From NCBI GenBank assembly GCA_039105265.1, contig JAPFFF010000060.1:372001-436000 (forward strand): a DNA stretch of 64,000 nucleotides. Reading direction: 5' to 3'. Position 1 is the first letter of the stretch. Each line of letters opens with the position of its first letter. Below are positions 8,566 through 18,611 of this stretch, piece by piece. This DNA is from Tritrichomonas musculus (Eukaryota > Parabasalia > Tritrichomonadida > Tritrichomonadidae). Under the pieces are notes generated by a model that made no database searches, had not been told where the DNA came from, and worked only from the letters and a program-made list of their open reading frames with translations. The position numbers and the translations under genes were made by a program.

Positions 8566-9289
8566 TAAGGATGTCATATATATCAGCCTCTTGGCTTGGT
8601 TTTATTTTTAAGGTAATGAAGAGAGGAGATTTTAATATTACTGGTTGAAACATGAAATCAACTAATCTCATTTCCAAATATTTTAATGAATCCGTATTAA
8701 CTTTTATTTTTATTGGCTTAGTCATGTCATAGTTAACTATCATTGCCTCTTGATCCATTATCATTGTGTCAATGTTTGCTAGGATGCTTGGGGTATATTC
8801 TTGGTCTCCAATTGATGAATGAGTTGCTACCCCCTGTAATGAAACTAAATACAACTTATTGGCAAAATCAAGTATAGGTAGATCAGGTACATTTTTTTCT
8901 TCATTAGCTTTTACATCAAATTCCTTGCAGTTGAACAAACCAGTAATCAATTTTGCTCTATGACTTCCTTCCTTGAATGTAATATTTTCAGTAGATGTTA
9001 ATGATATGGTTCTGTTATTGATATTCTTGAAGGTGATAGTAGTCTGACGAGAATTTAGAAATTTGACTAGATATCCAAATGAATAGGTATACATCTCCTC
9101 GAAATCAATTCGTACCTCATCATTAGCTGTTTCAAATATTAAATAATCTTCCGCAGTTGTCATTAATATGTTGGCTTTGGTATTAATAGATGAAACATAG
9201 TACTTCACGTATGGACATTTCCATGGGATATCAATATTAAGTCTTACCGTATTATAATTACCTGGTTGACTCTGAACACTATACAACAT
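8558..9289 (-). CDS. Possible Polinton minor capsid (penton) protein
   Basis: A 243-residue protein from ATG 9289, almost entirely beta-type with alternating hydrophobic residues and no membrane segment. The C-terminus (KYLEMRLVDFMFQPV then SPLFITLKIKP) resembles the last strands of single jelly-roll minor capsid proteins of Polintons and related viruses. Size and lack of other motifs agree. The assignment is inference from fold-like pattern and element context. It shares an 18-bp divergent start region with the large fibre-like gene, which would allow joint expression of virion genes. Confidence 0.4.
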   Translation of the reverse strand: MLYSVQSQPGNYNTVRLNIDIPWKCPYVKYYVSSINTKANILMTTAEDYLIFETANDEVRIDFEEMYTYSFGYLVKFLNSRQTTITFKNINNRTISLTSTENITFKEGSHRAKLITGLFNCKEFDVKANEEKNVPDLPILDFANKLYLVSLQGVATHSSIGDQEYTPSILANIDTMIMDQEAMIVNYDMTKPIKIKVNTDSLKYLEMRLVDFMFQPVILKSPLFITLKIKPSQEADIYDILTK

Positions 9290-9307
9290 AATTTAATTTC
9301 TGATAAA
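9290..9307. promoter_or_regulatory. 18-bp divergent start region
   Basis: Only 18 bp separate the two start codons of the minus-strand jelly-roll-like gene (9289) and the plus-strand fibre gene (9308). Any core promoter must overlap coding sequence of the partner gene. Confidence 0.5.
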
Positions 9308-12300
9308 ATGTCTTTGGCACTGTATTCTGCAAAGAGCAAGGAAGCATATAAACTCAAATCAAATGATATAGAAATCACTATTGATGAAGAAGATGGTAAA
9401 CGACTAAACATTGAAAACACTATTGAACCTGGCGAAATGGTGCAATTTAATTGTATCTACAACAAAGCTGAAATAGATGAAAAAATAGTTGGTGATTATT
9501 TCGAAAAAAATGGATTCGAAAACTTTGGTGCGCTTAATCTTATGGCAGGGAAAGGTATTTATACATGGAATACTGACGGTACACTGACACCAAAAATACA
9601 ATATTGTGCAAGCTTCAATAAGCTCTATGAAAGACTACGAGATAGTGCTACTAATTTACATACCTTTCTAGCTAAAATGAAGGATGACGTAGATTCTGGT
9701 ATTGCACCTGGTGCTACATTAAACTATTTTACAGGTGAGGTAAATGATAAAGAAATAATAACAGAATCATATGATGTTAGTACACACAAGAAACTAATAG
9801 AAGCACTTACACAGAATCATCAAGGTATGCTAAATGTAATGAACTTAATGATTAAAAATATAGATGATGTAAATAATGCAATTGCACCTAGTATCGATTG
9901 GTCTAAACTATCTGATTTAAAAATAATTGTTGAACATGTAGATAAAACTACTCAAGCCTTAACTTATGAAACGGAGGACAAGAAACCAGAAAGTATGGAC
10001 GCTATAATACAAGATATAAGTACAAGTAATGAAAATATATCTAAATGGATAGCAAATAATACTGTTAATTTTACTGAGGTAGAACCTGTTAAATATGTTG
10101 ATGAAAAGGTTAATGAAACTACTAATGAAACTACCTATGATGTCAATGAGACTAACATAACTAACATGAAAGACTTTGTTAATAAAACAAATACAACAGC
10201 TGCTAATATTACTAAATGGATAGATGCGTTAAATGATCAAACTATATCTTATGAGACCCTCTTGAACTTAACAGGTGGAAATACTTCTATGTGCTTAATT
10301 AATAAAACAACTGGTGAACCTGAAATACATGAGGTTAAAATAGAAATTGATGAAACAACACCTACTCCTACACCTGAACCTACTCCTACACCTGAACCTA
10401 CTCCTACACCTGAACCTACGCCTACACCTGAACCTACGCCTACACCGCCTACACCTACTCCAACTGAGCCACCAAATGAGTTAGTTAACCAAGATGATAT
10501 GGTTTATGAAATTCCCACTACTGATGAATTAAAGAATTTGATAACAAATAAGATTCCAGTTAATAATGCCCCTGAAGAACTCACAATCAATGTATCTAAG
10601 TATTGGTTATATAGTAAAAAGACAATTGGATGGATAAAAAGCTTATTGTATAATATAATTTCGACTACTCTATATCTTGCTAAGATGTCTTTTAAATTAA
10701 CCTATAAAACAATCGATTACGCCTTTATTCAAACCCTGAAAACATTATATAATATATATTATTTTCTCTGGTCTCATTTTAAATGTATTGTGTTTGAAGG
10801 GTATCGAAACGTAAAAGACGCACTTACAGGGGAGATAAAAGAAGAAAATATAGTATTTAAAGTAACTAACTATGATAGTGAAATAGAAAATTTTGTTGGT
10901 GAAATAGACCCTGACTTTGAAGAAATGCTAGAGGGTTTTAAGGAAATCACACCAACTACTAAAACAGTTGATGAGTTGAAGAAGAAAGGATATAAAGAAG
11001 TTAATGTAGCATGTACATCATGGGAAGTATTCTGGGGAAACGCTTGGAAGTTAATTAAAAGACCATTTATAGCTTTATGGAATGGAGTTAAGAAGTTTGG
11101 TAATGATACATATTTATTCTTTACAGGTGAAGATAATGATGGTAGAGGAACATATTGGGAAAATTGTCCACATATGTTGAGGATTACAATAATAGCTTTC
11201 GTCTTGGGTGGTGCAGCAGTTTCTATCGGAGCTCTTGCAGTTTTGTATGTAATATGTCCAATCGCTGAAAAACTCTTTAATGGATTTGAATATATTATGA
11301 TCAAATTATCGGGTAATGACCCAGTTCCTATTGCTTATGCTCGTACATTAGCAGAAGATGCCATAGTAGACCCTGATGGAAATAAGATAGATATTGATAT
11401 TGATTATGAGCTATTAGAAATATTTAGACAAGAATATAATGCAAAAGTAGTAGACTACAAGGTTATGAATAATGAGATATCAACTCCTTCTACTGACTCT
11501 AAATATTTTACATTAAAAGAATCAGATCAATTATATTTATATAGACCATCAAAAGTATATGAAGAATCTAATTATTATTGTATGAGATGGGATATAGATA
11601 AAGATTATGATTTATCATTGAATATGGTATTTAGGTTCAAGGACTATTTATTTAGGCACACTTGGGAATTAATATGGGATGGAAAAAATTGGACAGGAAA
11701 TAACTGTCAAAATGTGTTTACAGCAAAAATATCATACATGAATAATAATAGCGGAGCTCCAGCAATAATAATTAAAAAGAACGAACTAATTGGGAAATGG
11801 ATAAAAGGAACAATAAAAGAAGATTTAACAGATGATGATAATTATGCTCACATACTAAAAGACTATCTTACAAATTGGAGAGTTGTTAAGAAAGATGGAA
11901 CCATATTAAACGTAGGAACAACTGCAGTTTTTGATCCTAGCAGTTCAGGTACATTCACACAAGATGGAAATAAATATGAACAAGCTAGAATGTATGTTGA
12001 TGCACCAAGCGGATTAAAAGAAGAAGACGGATTATATGTTTATGCAGATTTAAATATTAATGGAAACATAACAGAATTAAAATGGGATTGTCATCCTGAA
12101 CACTGTATTAATTCTGGAGTCATGCACACTTATGGATCAAATCCTTGTCTAGAATCATTTAATTATCAGCGAGAAAAAAGACATTCCATAAAAATCATTG
12201 AAGGATTTAACCATAAGAGCATTCGAATATACATGGAAAAAGAATTATTTGAATTTGATGTAAAAGTTAATCCATTTAACATAATCTTACAAGAACAATT

Positions 12301-14473
12301 TTATGAAGTAGAGCCAGATCCAAGAAACTGTTCAACTATATCAACAGATTTAAATATTTATTCATCAAAGATTATATGGGCTGATAATATCATGACGATG
12401 AGAAGAGACTTAAATGTTGTTGGTGGAATTACTGACATATTGCAATATGATTATGCTTTATTGAAACAGACAGTTGATAATCTAGCTGAGCAAATGAGAA
12501 TTCAAGCCATGTATAATGAATATACTGATAGTATTAAACAAGGTATATCAGTTGCAAATACGATTTTAAATATTCTAGCTTCAGTAGTATCGATTGCAGG
12601 GGTACTCTCAACATTAAATATGTCCAATAACTCAGTAAATATTAATACATATCAAACAACACCTTTCCCTGGGCCAGGAGGAAATGGTGGAGGAGGTGGA
12701 GGTGGAGGTGGAGGTGGTGGTTATCCAGGTGATGGAGGTAGTGGCTTTCAAGGTAAGTTTTTGGTGAATGTTGATTTGAAGGCTGATAAGATGACTATGG
12801 AAAGATTTTTGCCAACTACAACAACTGTTCAAATACCCGTGGCTGGAGCTATATCAACATTCTCAGCAACACAGGTTGTTCTATCTACAACACATGCATT
12901 AACTCAGTTAGGAAATGCTATTGCTACACTTGGTTCGAATGTATTAAATTTCTTTAGGAATAGACCAGATACGAATGGAACTGAAACATTAAATATTAAT
13001 TCATCCTCGATTACAATAACTGATAATGATACTGATAATGCAACTAATACTATCACAACCACTGAACAATCATTAGTGAGAACTCATAGAGAAGTTCAGC
13101 CACAAGTTGTTACAGATGAAACAGATGAGATTCGAACAGATATAACAGTACCACAGACTACAATGACAAATACGGCATCAACTACGATTGCACTTAGGAA
13201 TCAAGTTCCTGTTATTGATATTGCTGGAACTCAGTATACCTTAGAAGACATAGCAGATTTGACAAGAGAAGAACGAAATGCATTAGTTGCTAATCATCCT
13301 GATATCTTACGTATCCAATATCATGGAAGAGAGTGGTTTAATGTGTATGATTTGTTTTATAATGACCAACTCATTATCCATAATAATGTATTTCAACGAA
13401 GGACTCTAATAAGACCAGCTGATATTGAGATGACAGATAGAATACATAGAGCTACTGATAATAATTGGTCAATAGAATGGGAAGGAACAACATACACAGC
13501 GAGAGATATTGAACAATTATCTATGCAAGATAGACTAAATTTACCATTTGTTCAAAATGGAGATATTGGTTTAGAACCTTACTTGAATGACCAAACAATG
13601 GAGGCATGGATAAATATTATTGACCATAGAGGAGAGACTATTGACCCAATTGTTGCTACTATTGATTATTCTGCTCCAACAACAGCAAATATTAGTGGAG
13701 GTCAAGTACGATTTGTTGGAATAAATTCACAAATAGAAGTCAATGCAAATGGAGTTAGATATCAGCATTATGACCTTGTTGCCACAACAGATACTTGGAC
13801 AGTACCAGGAACAACACCAGCAATAACAGCAAGAATGATAGAACAAATGAGTGATGAACAAAGAGGAGAACTAATGGATAATATTTATTCTCATGGTAAT
13901 CTTTTAGCTTTTAATGACACATTAGATGAAACAACTGGTGAAGAAATAACACAAGTACTATATAATGGAAATGTAGTTGCTACAATAGATAGAAGAAGAC
14001 TACATGTAATTAATATTGTGAATGGAGTGATAGAAATGTACCAACAAGATGGTGTTATAAGTGCAACTACCCAGGTTATTATGGGAGCAGTAGGTTATGT
14101 TGCTAGAAGGTTCTTACATGGTCAATGGCAGTTTGTTAGACATCATCCTGGTGATGCAGCAGCTATAGCAGGAGTAGCAGCAGAAGCATATGTAGCAAAT
14201 AGAATAGGATTATTTAATATTCCAAGTTGGTTCCGTCGTAATGATAACCCAGAAACATTAGCAGAGGAAGATGTATTAGAAAAGATTCTTGCATGGGCAT
14301 ATCATGAAGAAACAGATGATGAACCTGAACTTGAAATAACAATGAAGGATGCTGACAAGATGATGGTTTCATTTGATACATGTATTAATATTGCAAAGAC
14401 ATATCGCGATACTTTAAAGGGTACAATAGCATTCATGTGCGAGAAAATAAAAGAACTAGAAAGCAAGAAGTAA
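9308..14473 (+). CDS. Very large fibre/spike-like virion protein of the Polinton, 1721 aa
   Basis: Start chosen at ATG 9308 (TGATAAAATG); the open frame begins 42 nt earlier without an ATG. Residues 1-340 are polar with many N-x-T/S sites. About residues 350-390 are Pro-Thr-Glu repeats (PTPTPEPTPTP), probably an extended stalk. A region with hydrophobic helices follows, one a likely membrane segment (IAFVLGGAAVSIGALAVLYV, near residue 640). Residues about 740-1010 share a module with the next gene (DQLYLYRPSK, RWDIDKDYDL, LIWDGKNWTGNN). Near 1020-1080 comes FYEVEPDP with SSKIIWADNIMTMRRDLN and coiled coil, then a poly-Gly linker and a Thr-rich C-terminal region ending in a helical CEKIKELESKK. 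This suggests a membrane-anchored or trimeric attachment fibre. No database family is recognised. Confidence 0.7.
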   Translation: MSLALYSAKSKEAYKLKSNDIEITIDEEDGKRLNIENTIEPGEMVQFNCIYNKAEIDEKIVGDYFEKNGFENFGALNLMAGKGIYTWNTDGTLTPKIQYCASFNKLYERLRDSATNLHTFLAKMKDDVDSGIAPGATLNYFTGEVNDKEIITESYDVSTHKKLIEALTQNHQGMLNVMNLMIKNIDDVNNAIAPSIDWSKLSDLKIIVEHVDKTTQALTYETEDKKPESMDAIIQDISTSNENISKWIANNTVNFTEVEPVKYVDEKVNETTNETTYDVNETNITNMKDFVNKTNTTAANITKWIDALNDQTISYETLLNLTGGNTSMCLINKTTGEPEIHEVKIEIDETTPTPTPEPTPTPEPTPTPEPTPTPEPTPTPPTPTPTEPPNELVNQDDMVYEIPTTDELKNLITNKIPVNNAPEELTINVSKYWLYSKKTIGWIKSLLYNIISTTLYLAKMSFKLTYKTIDYAFIQTLKTLYNIYYFLWSHFKCIVFEGYRNVKDALTGEIKEENIVFKVTNYDSEIENFVGEIDPDFEEMLEGFKEITPTTKTVDELKKKGYKEVNVACTSWEVFWGNAWKLIKRPFIALWNGVKKFGNDTYLFFTGEDNDGRGTYWENCPHMLRITIIAFVLGGAAVSIGALAVLYVICPIAEKLFNGFEYIMIKLSGNDPVPIAYARTLAEDAIVDPDGNKIDIDIDYELLEIFRQEYNAKVVDYKVMNNEISTPSTDSKYFTLKESDQLYLYRPSKVYEESNYYCMRWDIDKDYDLSLNMVFRFKDYLFRHTWELIWDGKNWTGNNCQNVFTAKISYMNNNSGAPAIIIKKNELIGKWIKGTIKEDLTDDDNYAHILKDYLTNWRVVKKDGTILNVGTTAVFDPSSSGTFTQDGNKYEQARMYVDAPSGLKEEDGLYVYADLNINGNITELKWDCHPEHCINSGVMHTYGSNPCLESFNYQREKRHSIKIIEGFNHKSIRIYMEKELFEFDVKVNPFNIILQEQFYEVEPDPRNCSTISTDLNIYSSKIIWADNIMTMRRDLNVVGGITDILQYDYALLKQTVDNLAEQMRIQAMYNEYTDSIKQGISVANTILNILASVVSIAGVLSTLNMSNNSVNINTYQTTPFPGPGGNGGGGGGGGGGGGYPGDGGSGFQGKFLVNVDLKADKMTMERFLPTTTTVQIPVAGAISTFSATQVVLSTTHALTQLGNAIATLGSNVLNFFRNRPDTNGTETLNINSSSITITDNDTDNATNTITTTEQSLVRTHREVQPQVVTDETDEIRTDITVPQTTMTNTASTTIALRNQVPVIDIAGTQYTLEDIADLTREERNALVANHPDILRIQYHGREWFNVYDLFYNDQLIIHNNVFQRRTLIRPADIEMTDRIHRATDNNWSIEWEGTTYTARDIEQLSMQDRLNLPFVQNGDIGLEPYLNDQTMEAWINIIDHRGETIDPIVATIDYSAPTTANISGGQVRFVGINSQIEVNANGVRYQHYDLVATTDTWTVPGTTPAITARMIEQMSDEQRGELMDNIYSHGNLLAFNDTLDETTGEEITQVLYNGNVVATIDRRRLHVINIVNGVIEMYQQDGVISATTQVIMGAVGYVARRFLHGQWQFVRHHPGDAAAIAGVAAEAYVANRIGLFNIPSWFRRNDNPETLAEEDVLEKILAWAYHEETDDEPELEITMKDADKMMVSFDTCINIAKTYRDTLKGTIAFMCEKIKELESKK

Positions 14474-14498
14474 TAAGCATCCATTAGAAGATATAGAT

Positions 14499-14618
14499 AT
14501 GACTGCTTATATTACTAAAGCAGAAGTGAAGGAAATGATAGACCAGAAGGATGCATATATTGATACTCTTGAGACAAGACTTGCTACATTAGAGAAGAAG
14601 TGCGCAAATATAGAGTAG
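14499..14618 (+). CDS. Possible 39-codon coiled-coil mini-ORF
   Basis: A short ORF (ATG 14499 to TAG 14618) between the two fibre-like genes, encoding a heptad-like peptide (IDTLETRLATLEKKC). It has no clear T-tract promoter, so it could be a genuine small protein or leftover fibre sequence. Confidence 0.3.
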   Translation: MTAYITKAEVKEMIDQKDAYIDTLETRLATLEKKCANIE

Positions 14619-14630
14619 AATAGAGAATTA

Positions 14631-14645
14631 TTTTTTTGGACTTAA
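14631..14645 (+). promoter_or_regulatory. T-tract upstream of second fibre gene
   Basis: Seven T residues (14631-14637), then GGACTTAAATGG at the start codon; same layout as the left-end genes. Confidence 0.4.
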
Positions 14646-17600
14646 ATGGACGAGACGACAACAAAATTCATTGGAGACATACAATTTAAGGTAGGAGATG
14701 CTACTAGGAAAGGAAGTGAATTATTAACGCTGAGTGATTTGGATGGATATGTACAAACCGGGCATTTATTTAATGAAGTAGAAGGTATACCAGAATTTAA
14801 TGTCAAAAATAATAATATACAGTATGAATCATTTGAGTCATCAACAACACAATACCATATCCTAAAGATTGTTAACATACCAGAGGATTTCATGAATAAA
14901 GTGAAGGAAATAACAGCACAAACCAATATCTTTAAAGTGGTTTTGAGAAAGAATATCATATATGACACTAATGGAAATTTAGTGAAGGAATTCTTTATTT
15001 ATGCCAAGGATGGAAAGGTTTATAGCCCTCTCATAACTAAAAGCAGTAATGGCTGTTCTATAAATAACAGCACCATATTTGAATACATCAATATAGCCTT
15101 TGATAGTGGTCTTGATTTTAATCCGTATACTCTATGGATGAATGGTGAGCTGAGTATCATGAATGAGTACATAACTGATTCTCTCCAAACAGAGAAGGCA
15201 ATAAAGTGTTCCATCATCAAAGCTGATAATGCATTGAAACTACATAAGAGTGATGCGTTGTATCTTTACAAACCAACTCTAACTAGCGAAGTCCAAATGG
15301 ATGATAAAAAGTATTGGCTACTACAATGGAACATAGATGATAATTATAATATACCTACAGGCTTGGAGTTTAAATTTAATGAATACTGTTTTGGTAATAA
15401 ATGGTTCTTAACATGGAATGGAACAAAATGGGTAGGAGATAATATTCAAGGAAACATTAATGGAAAAATGAAAAATGCTTTGAATAAGGAGAATGAATAT
15501 GGAGAAGATGGAACATATATTAGAATCAAGAGAAGTGAAAGAAATATTATGTTAATTAAAAAACCAGATGACTATTCTATAGATAACCTCTTACATTATA
15601 TGATACATGGTGGAAAGTGTAAAGTAGAGAACAAACTAAAACTAAAGACGGGTGAGATAGAAGACTTTTCCAAATATGGATTAGGCTATCAAACCAGTAA
15701 TGGGGGAATAAATATTTATGGATATGATATTGAAGCCATAAGATGCTATAAGACAAATGGTACAGGAAGTGATTTAGATATTAATCTTGTAGAAGAATTC
15801 TATCTTGATATAACTTTAGATGGAGAAATAAAGGCAAACAGATTCTCAATGAGACCAACTGGAAAAATATTTGACCCCAAGAGTGATAAGAAATGGTATT
15901 TTATTCATGGCCTATTAGATTCATGTGAACAGGTAGAATATTGTTATGTTTCATCAACCCCTAATGACTCACGAAATATTAAAATCTATTTGTTTGATGA
16001 ATATGTTGACCCGATAGATGAAGTTAATTGGGACCCTACTACTAACCCCTTCGAATATATTATTAGACAACAATTTTATGAAGTGTATCCCAATCCTAAT
16101 GCAGCAACTACCTTGTATACAGATTACAACATTACTAGTTCCAAAATCATTACTGCTGATAATATTACAACCATGAGAAGTGATTTAAATATGGTAACTA
16201 ACAATGTAGATGTGATTAGCTATGATGTCCAAGAAATGAACACAACAATAGAAAGCCTAAAAGGAAGAGTATCAAGAACAGAAACAGTAACTCAGCATCT
16301 AGAAGAAGATGTTGATAATTTAAGAATTGTTTCATGGACTGCTTTAGCATTTGGTGTCGCAGGTACAGTCGGTTCAATAGGTTCTATAGGTATGCAATTA
16401 GCTCCAGAAGGTATTAGTTTTGCAACTGGGAATGGGGGAGGATTCCTTAAAAGATTGTTCTCACGTAAATCAACAAAAGGATTGAGCGATATAGTTAGAA
16501 ATGCTATTAATTTCATGTCTGGGACCGTCGCTAGGTCTATCACAAAAGACATTACTCCAATAATAACCTGGTGTGAGGAAGAATATAAACAACTAGAAGA
16601 ATTACCTTATACAGATGAGAATGATAACCCAGATACAGGAACCTTAACATTAAGTGGTGCCATGGATATTAGCAATATGTTCAGGGAATCCCTCAAGCCT
16701 GCATTTAAATTACTCGCCGAGAAGGTTAATGAGCTAGAGGCGGAGTTTGGTTATTACCCTACATTGGATGAAGTAGTTCAAAAGACAGATTTGGTTAGAG
16801 ATGACATAATAGATGTTGTTGGTAAATATGTTAATGGAGAGGTCCATTTGGAAGCAGAAGATGTTATCACAGATGGAACAATCAAAGCACGATTTTTGGT
16901 GCAAAAAGTTAGTGAATACAATGATGTTGATTATGAAGAGAATATAGTTACTATTAATATTACTGATGGAACAATTAATTATCAAGGAACAACTGATTTT
17001 CCTAGCTGCACTATGAATGACAAAACATTTGTTATATCAAATCCAAATAAACTTAGAGTTGGTGGAATCAGCATCAAAGAGAATACAGCAAAAAGAAGAA
17101 TGGAATTTACTACAAATGATTTAGCATATACTTGTGATATAGATGCTTTACATAAGAAGATAGATACATTACATGAGCAGATAGAAAAGAATGATACAGC
17201 TCTAGCTACGACTTTAAATGAATTCCCAACTGTTGATGAAGTAAATGAAGCATTAGATGAATTAAAAAATAATATGGTTAATATGGATAACCTGTATACA
17301 AAAGAGGAAGCGGATGCAAAATATCGAAGCAAAAATGATTTGATATACAAAGAATCTATTGAAGTGCCATTTGAAAATGTACAAGATAATTCAGGATCGT
17401 GGGAAGTCAAAATAACATTGATTAGTGGAATTCGCCTTGTTGGAACAATATCAAATAACGATGGCTTTGTAAAAGAGTTTGATTATTTGTTTGATTATAA
17501 TGGTGTTATTACTGCAGATGGAGATGTTAATGTCGATGTTGAAATTGATGGAACAACCTATTACTTAACTTATTATAAAAGTGATAGTAATGGTCTGTGC

Positions 17601-18269
17601 TTTTATATCGATAATGGGGAAGACTCTTTTGATACCAAATTAATATTAGCGGAAAAAATATTGAAGCAAGATCAAATAGCATTGAAAAGTGAAATCCCTG
17701 AACCTGTTGATTTGACCAATTATGCATTAAAAAGTGAAAATGATGAACTGAAGACAAAATTAAATAATTATATTAAATCTCATCAAGATCTAGCCAAGTT
17801 AGTAGGTGATAATGTTACTAAAATCGTAACAATGAACAGTCAGATATCAAATCTACAACATGAGAACGAATCATTAAAAGCTAGGTTAGATGCGTTAGTG
17901 AATAAATTAACACTAATTAAGTACACATTCAGCGTACCAAATAGTACAAGCATTCGTTATCAATTCGAAAAACAACTTGATGCATATGAGGGAACACTCT
18001 ATTTGACTTATAATGAAACCAGAGATAATGTTACCAGTGTAAACGAAATCAAAATCAATATATCATTCAACGTTAATAATTCACCTAAGTTTGAATATCA
18101 ATGTGAACCAACTAAGATCTGGTTAAACAATATTGAATTTCCATTAAGTAGTAGCAATCTCATGATCAATGCAACAGTTAATTACATATTGATTAATTCT
18201 TCATTCTTTACATCAAATGGTATCTTAGCTGAAGATAACACTAAGAATGTAATACATTCATTACAGTAA
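14646..18269 (+). CDS. Second fibre-like virion protein, paralogue of the 1721-aa protein
   Basis: A 1207-residue protein from ATG 14646. Residues about 195-270 match the first fibre gene: SDALYLYKPT, LLQWNIDDNYN, NKWFLTWNGTKWVGDN. Near 475-560 it again shares FYEVYPNP and SSKIITADNITTMRSDLN, followed by a coiled coil (LKGRVSRTETVTQHLEEDV). A small hydrophobic Gly/Ala segment lies near 570. The second half has more coiled coil (DALHKKIDTLHEQIEKND; NLQHENESLKARLDALVNKL) separating two or three beta-rich blocks, typical of trimeric tail-fibre proteins. It probably mediates attachment or forms spikes on the virion. It lacks the Pro-Thr-Glu stalk and poly-Gly linker of its neighbour. Confidence 0.7.
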   Translation: MDETTTKFIGDIQFKVGDATRKGSELLTLSDLDGYVQTGHLFNEVEGIPEFNVKNNNIQYESFESSTTQYHILKIVNIPEDFMNKVKEITAQTNIFKVVLRKNIIYDTNGNLVKEFFIYAKDGKVYSPLITKSSNGCSINNSTIFEYINIAFDSGLDFNPYTLWMNGELSIMNEYITDSLQTEKAIKCSIIKADNALKLHKSDALYLYKPTLTSEVQMDDKKYWLLQWNIDDNYNIPTGLEFKFNEYCFGNKWFLTWNGTKWVGDNIQGNINGKMKNALNKENEYGEDGTYIRIKRSERNIMLIKKPDDYSIDNLLHYMIHGGKCKVENKLKLKTGEIEDFSKYGLGYQTSNGGINIYGYDIEAIRCYKTNGTGSDLDINLVEEFYLDITLDGEIKANRFSMRPTGKIFDPKSDKKWYFIHGLLDSCEQVEYCYVSSTPNDSRNIKIYLFDEYVDPIDEVNWDPTTNPFEYIIRQQFYEVYPNPNAATTLYTDYNITSSKIITADNITTMRSDLNMVTNNVDVISYDVQEMNTTIESLKGRVSRTETVTQHLEEDVDNLRIVSWTALAFGVAGTVGSIGSIGMQLAPEGISFATGNGGGFLKRLFSRKSTKGLSDIVRNAINFMSGTVARSITKDITPIITWCEEEYKQLEELPYTDENDNPDTGTLTLSGAMDISNMFRESLKPAFKLLAEKVNELEAEFGYYPTLDEVVQKTDLVRDDIIDVVGKYVNGEVHLEAEDVITDGTIKARFLVQKVSEYNDVDYEENIVTINITDGTINYQGTTDFPSCTMNDKTFVISNPNKLRVGGISIKENTAKRRMEFTTNDLAYTCDIDALHKKIDTLHEQIEKNDTALATTLNEFPTVDEVNEALDELKNNMVNMDNLYTKEEADAKYRSKNDLIYKESIEVPFENVQDNSGSWEVKITLISGIRLVGTISNNDGFVKEFDYLFDYNGVITADGDVNVDVEIDGTTYYLTYYKSDSNGLCFYIDNGEDSFDTKLILAEKILKQDQIALKSEIPEPVDLTNYALKSENDELKTKLNNYIKSHQDLAKLVGDNVTKIVTMNSQISNLQHENESLKARLDALVNKLTLIKYTFSVPNSTSIRYQFEKQLDAYEGTLYLTYNETRDNVTSVNEIKINISFNVNNSPKFEYQCEPTKIWLNNIEFPLSSSNLMINATVNYILINSSFFTSNGILAEDNTKNVIHSLQ

Positions 18270-18611
18270 AATACAAAAAGTTGATAGATATTTTTTCGGG
18301 TGTAGAATTCAAAAAACACCATTAGAAAGCTCAAAAACTACTCCATACCTTGGAAATAACATTGGTGGAATAGTGAAAGTAGAGAGTGTGTACTTACGAT
18401 AGGTTTTCAGAGGGTATTTGGCCGGGTAGCGAGGCCCAAGCGAAGGTGTACCTGAGCTTGGTGGCGAGCAGTGTAGGCTGGGGTGAAGAATGAATCCCAG
18501 CCTATACTATACTACTGCAGAGGTGCGAAAAACTGGAGTACCCAGCCTGAGACCCTGCGGAGCCTTGTGGTGTAGGCTTTGCCATAGAGGAGCCTATACT
18601 ATACTACTACT
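18270..18611. repeat. Right terminal region of the Polinton with two hairpins
   Basis: Non-coding. The last 200 bp are clearly more GC-rich than both sides. Two adjacent hairpins, TAGGCTGGG/CCCAGCCTA (18474-18504) and TAGGCT/AGCCTA (18573-18596), each run into an identical AGCCTATACTATACTACT (18499-18516 and 18591-18608). The final one ends ACT at 18611, taken as the element's end. No matching left copy is in the window. The short ORF at 18490-18723 is not considered real. Confidence 0.6.

Larger units (their letters stand above)
170..18611 (+). mobile_element. Polinton/Maverick element, incomplete on the left
   Basis: A large self-synthesising DNA transposon of the Polinton/Maverick family. 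The diagnosis rests on the protein-primed family B DNA polymerase (5034-8186), a capsid-like protein at the left, a possible jelly-roll minor capsid protein, and a right end in AGCCTATACTATACTACT sequence. Genes lie in mixed orientation: plus up to 3742, minus 3908-8186, a tail-to-tail pair at 8242-9289, then two long plus-strand fibre-like genes. Integrase, packaging ATPase, maturation protease and left terminal repeat, known parts of the family, are not in the window. The long ORFs are uninterrupted, so the copy looks young, with about one visible break: loss or absence of the left part. Boundaries are approximate, and whether missing modules lie outside the window is unknown. Confidence 0.85.

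Noticed and set aside
9404-16985. Minus-strand ORFs opposite the two fibre-like genes
   Set aside because: Shadow frames with Ser/Ile/Phe-rich low-quality composition and no start context.
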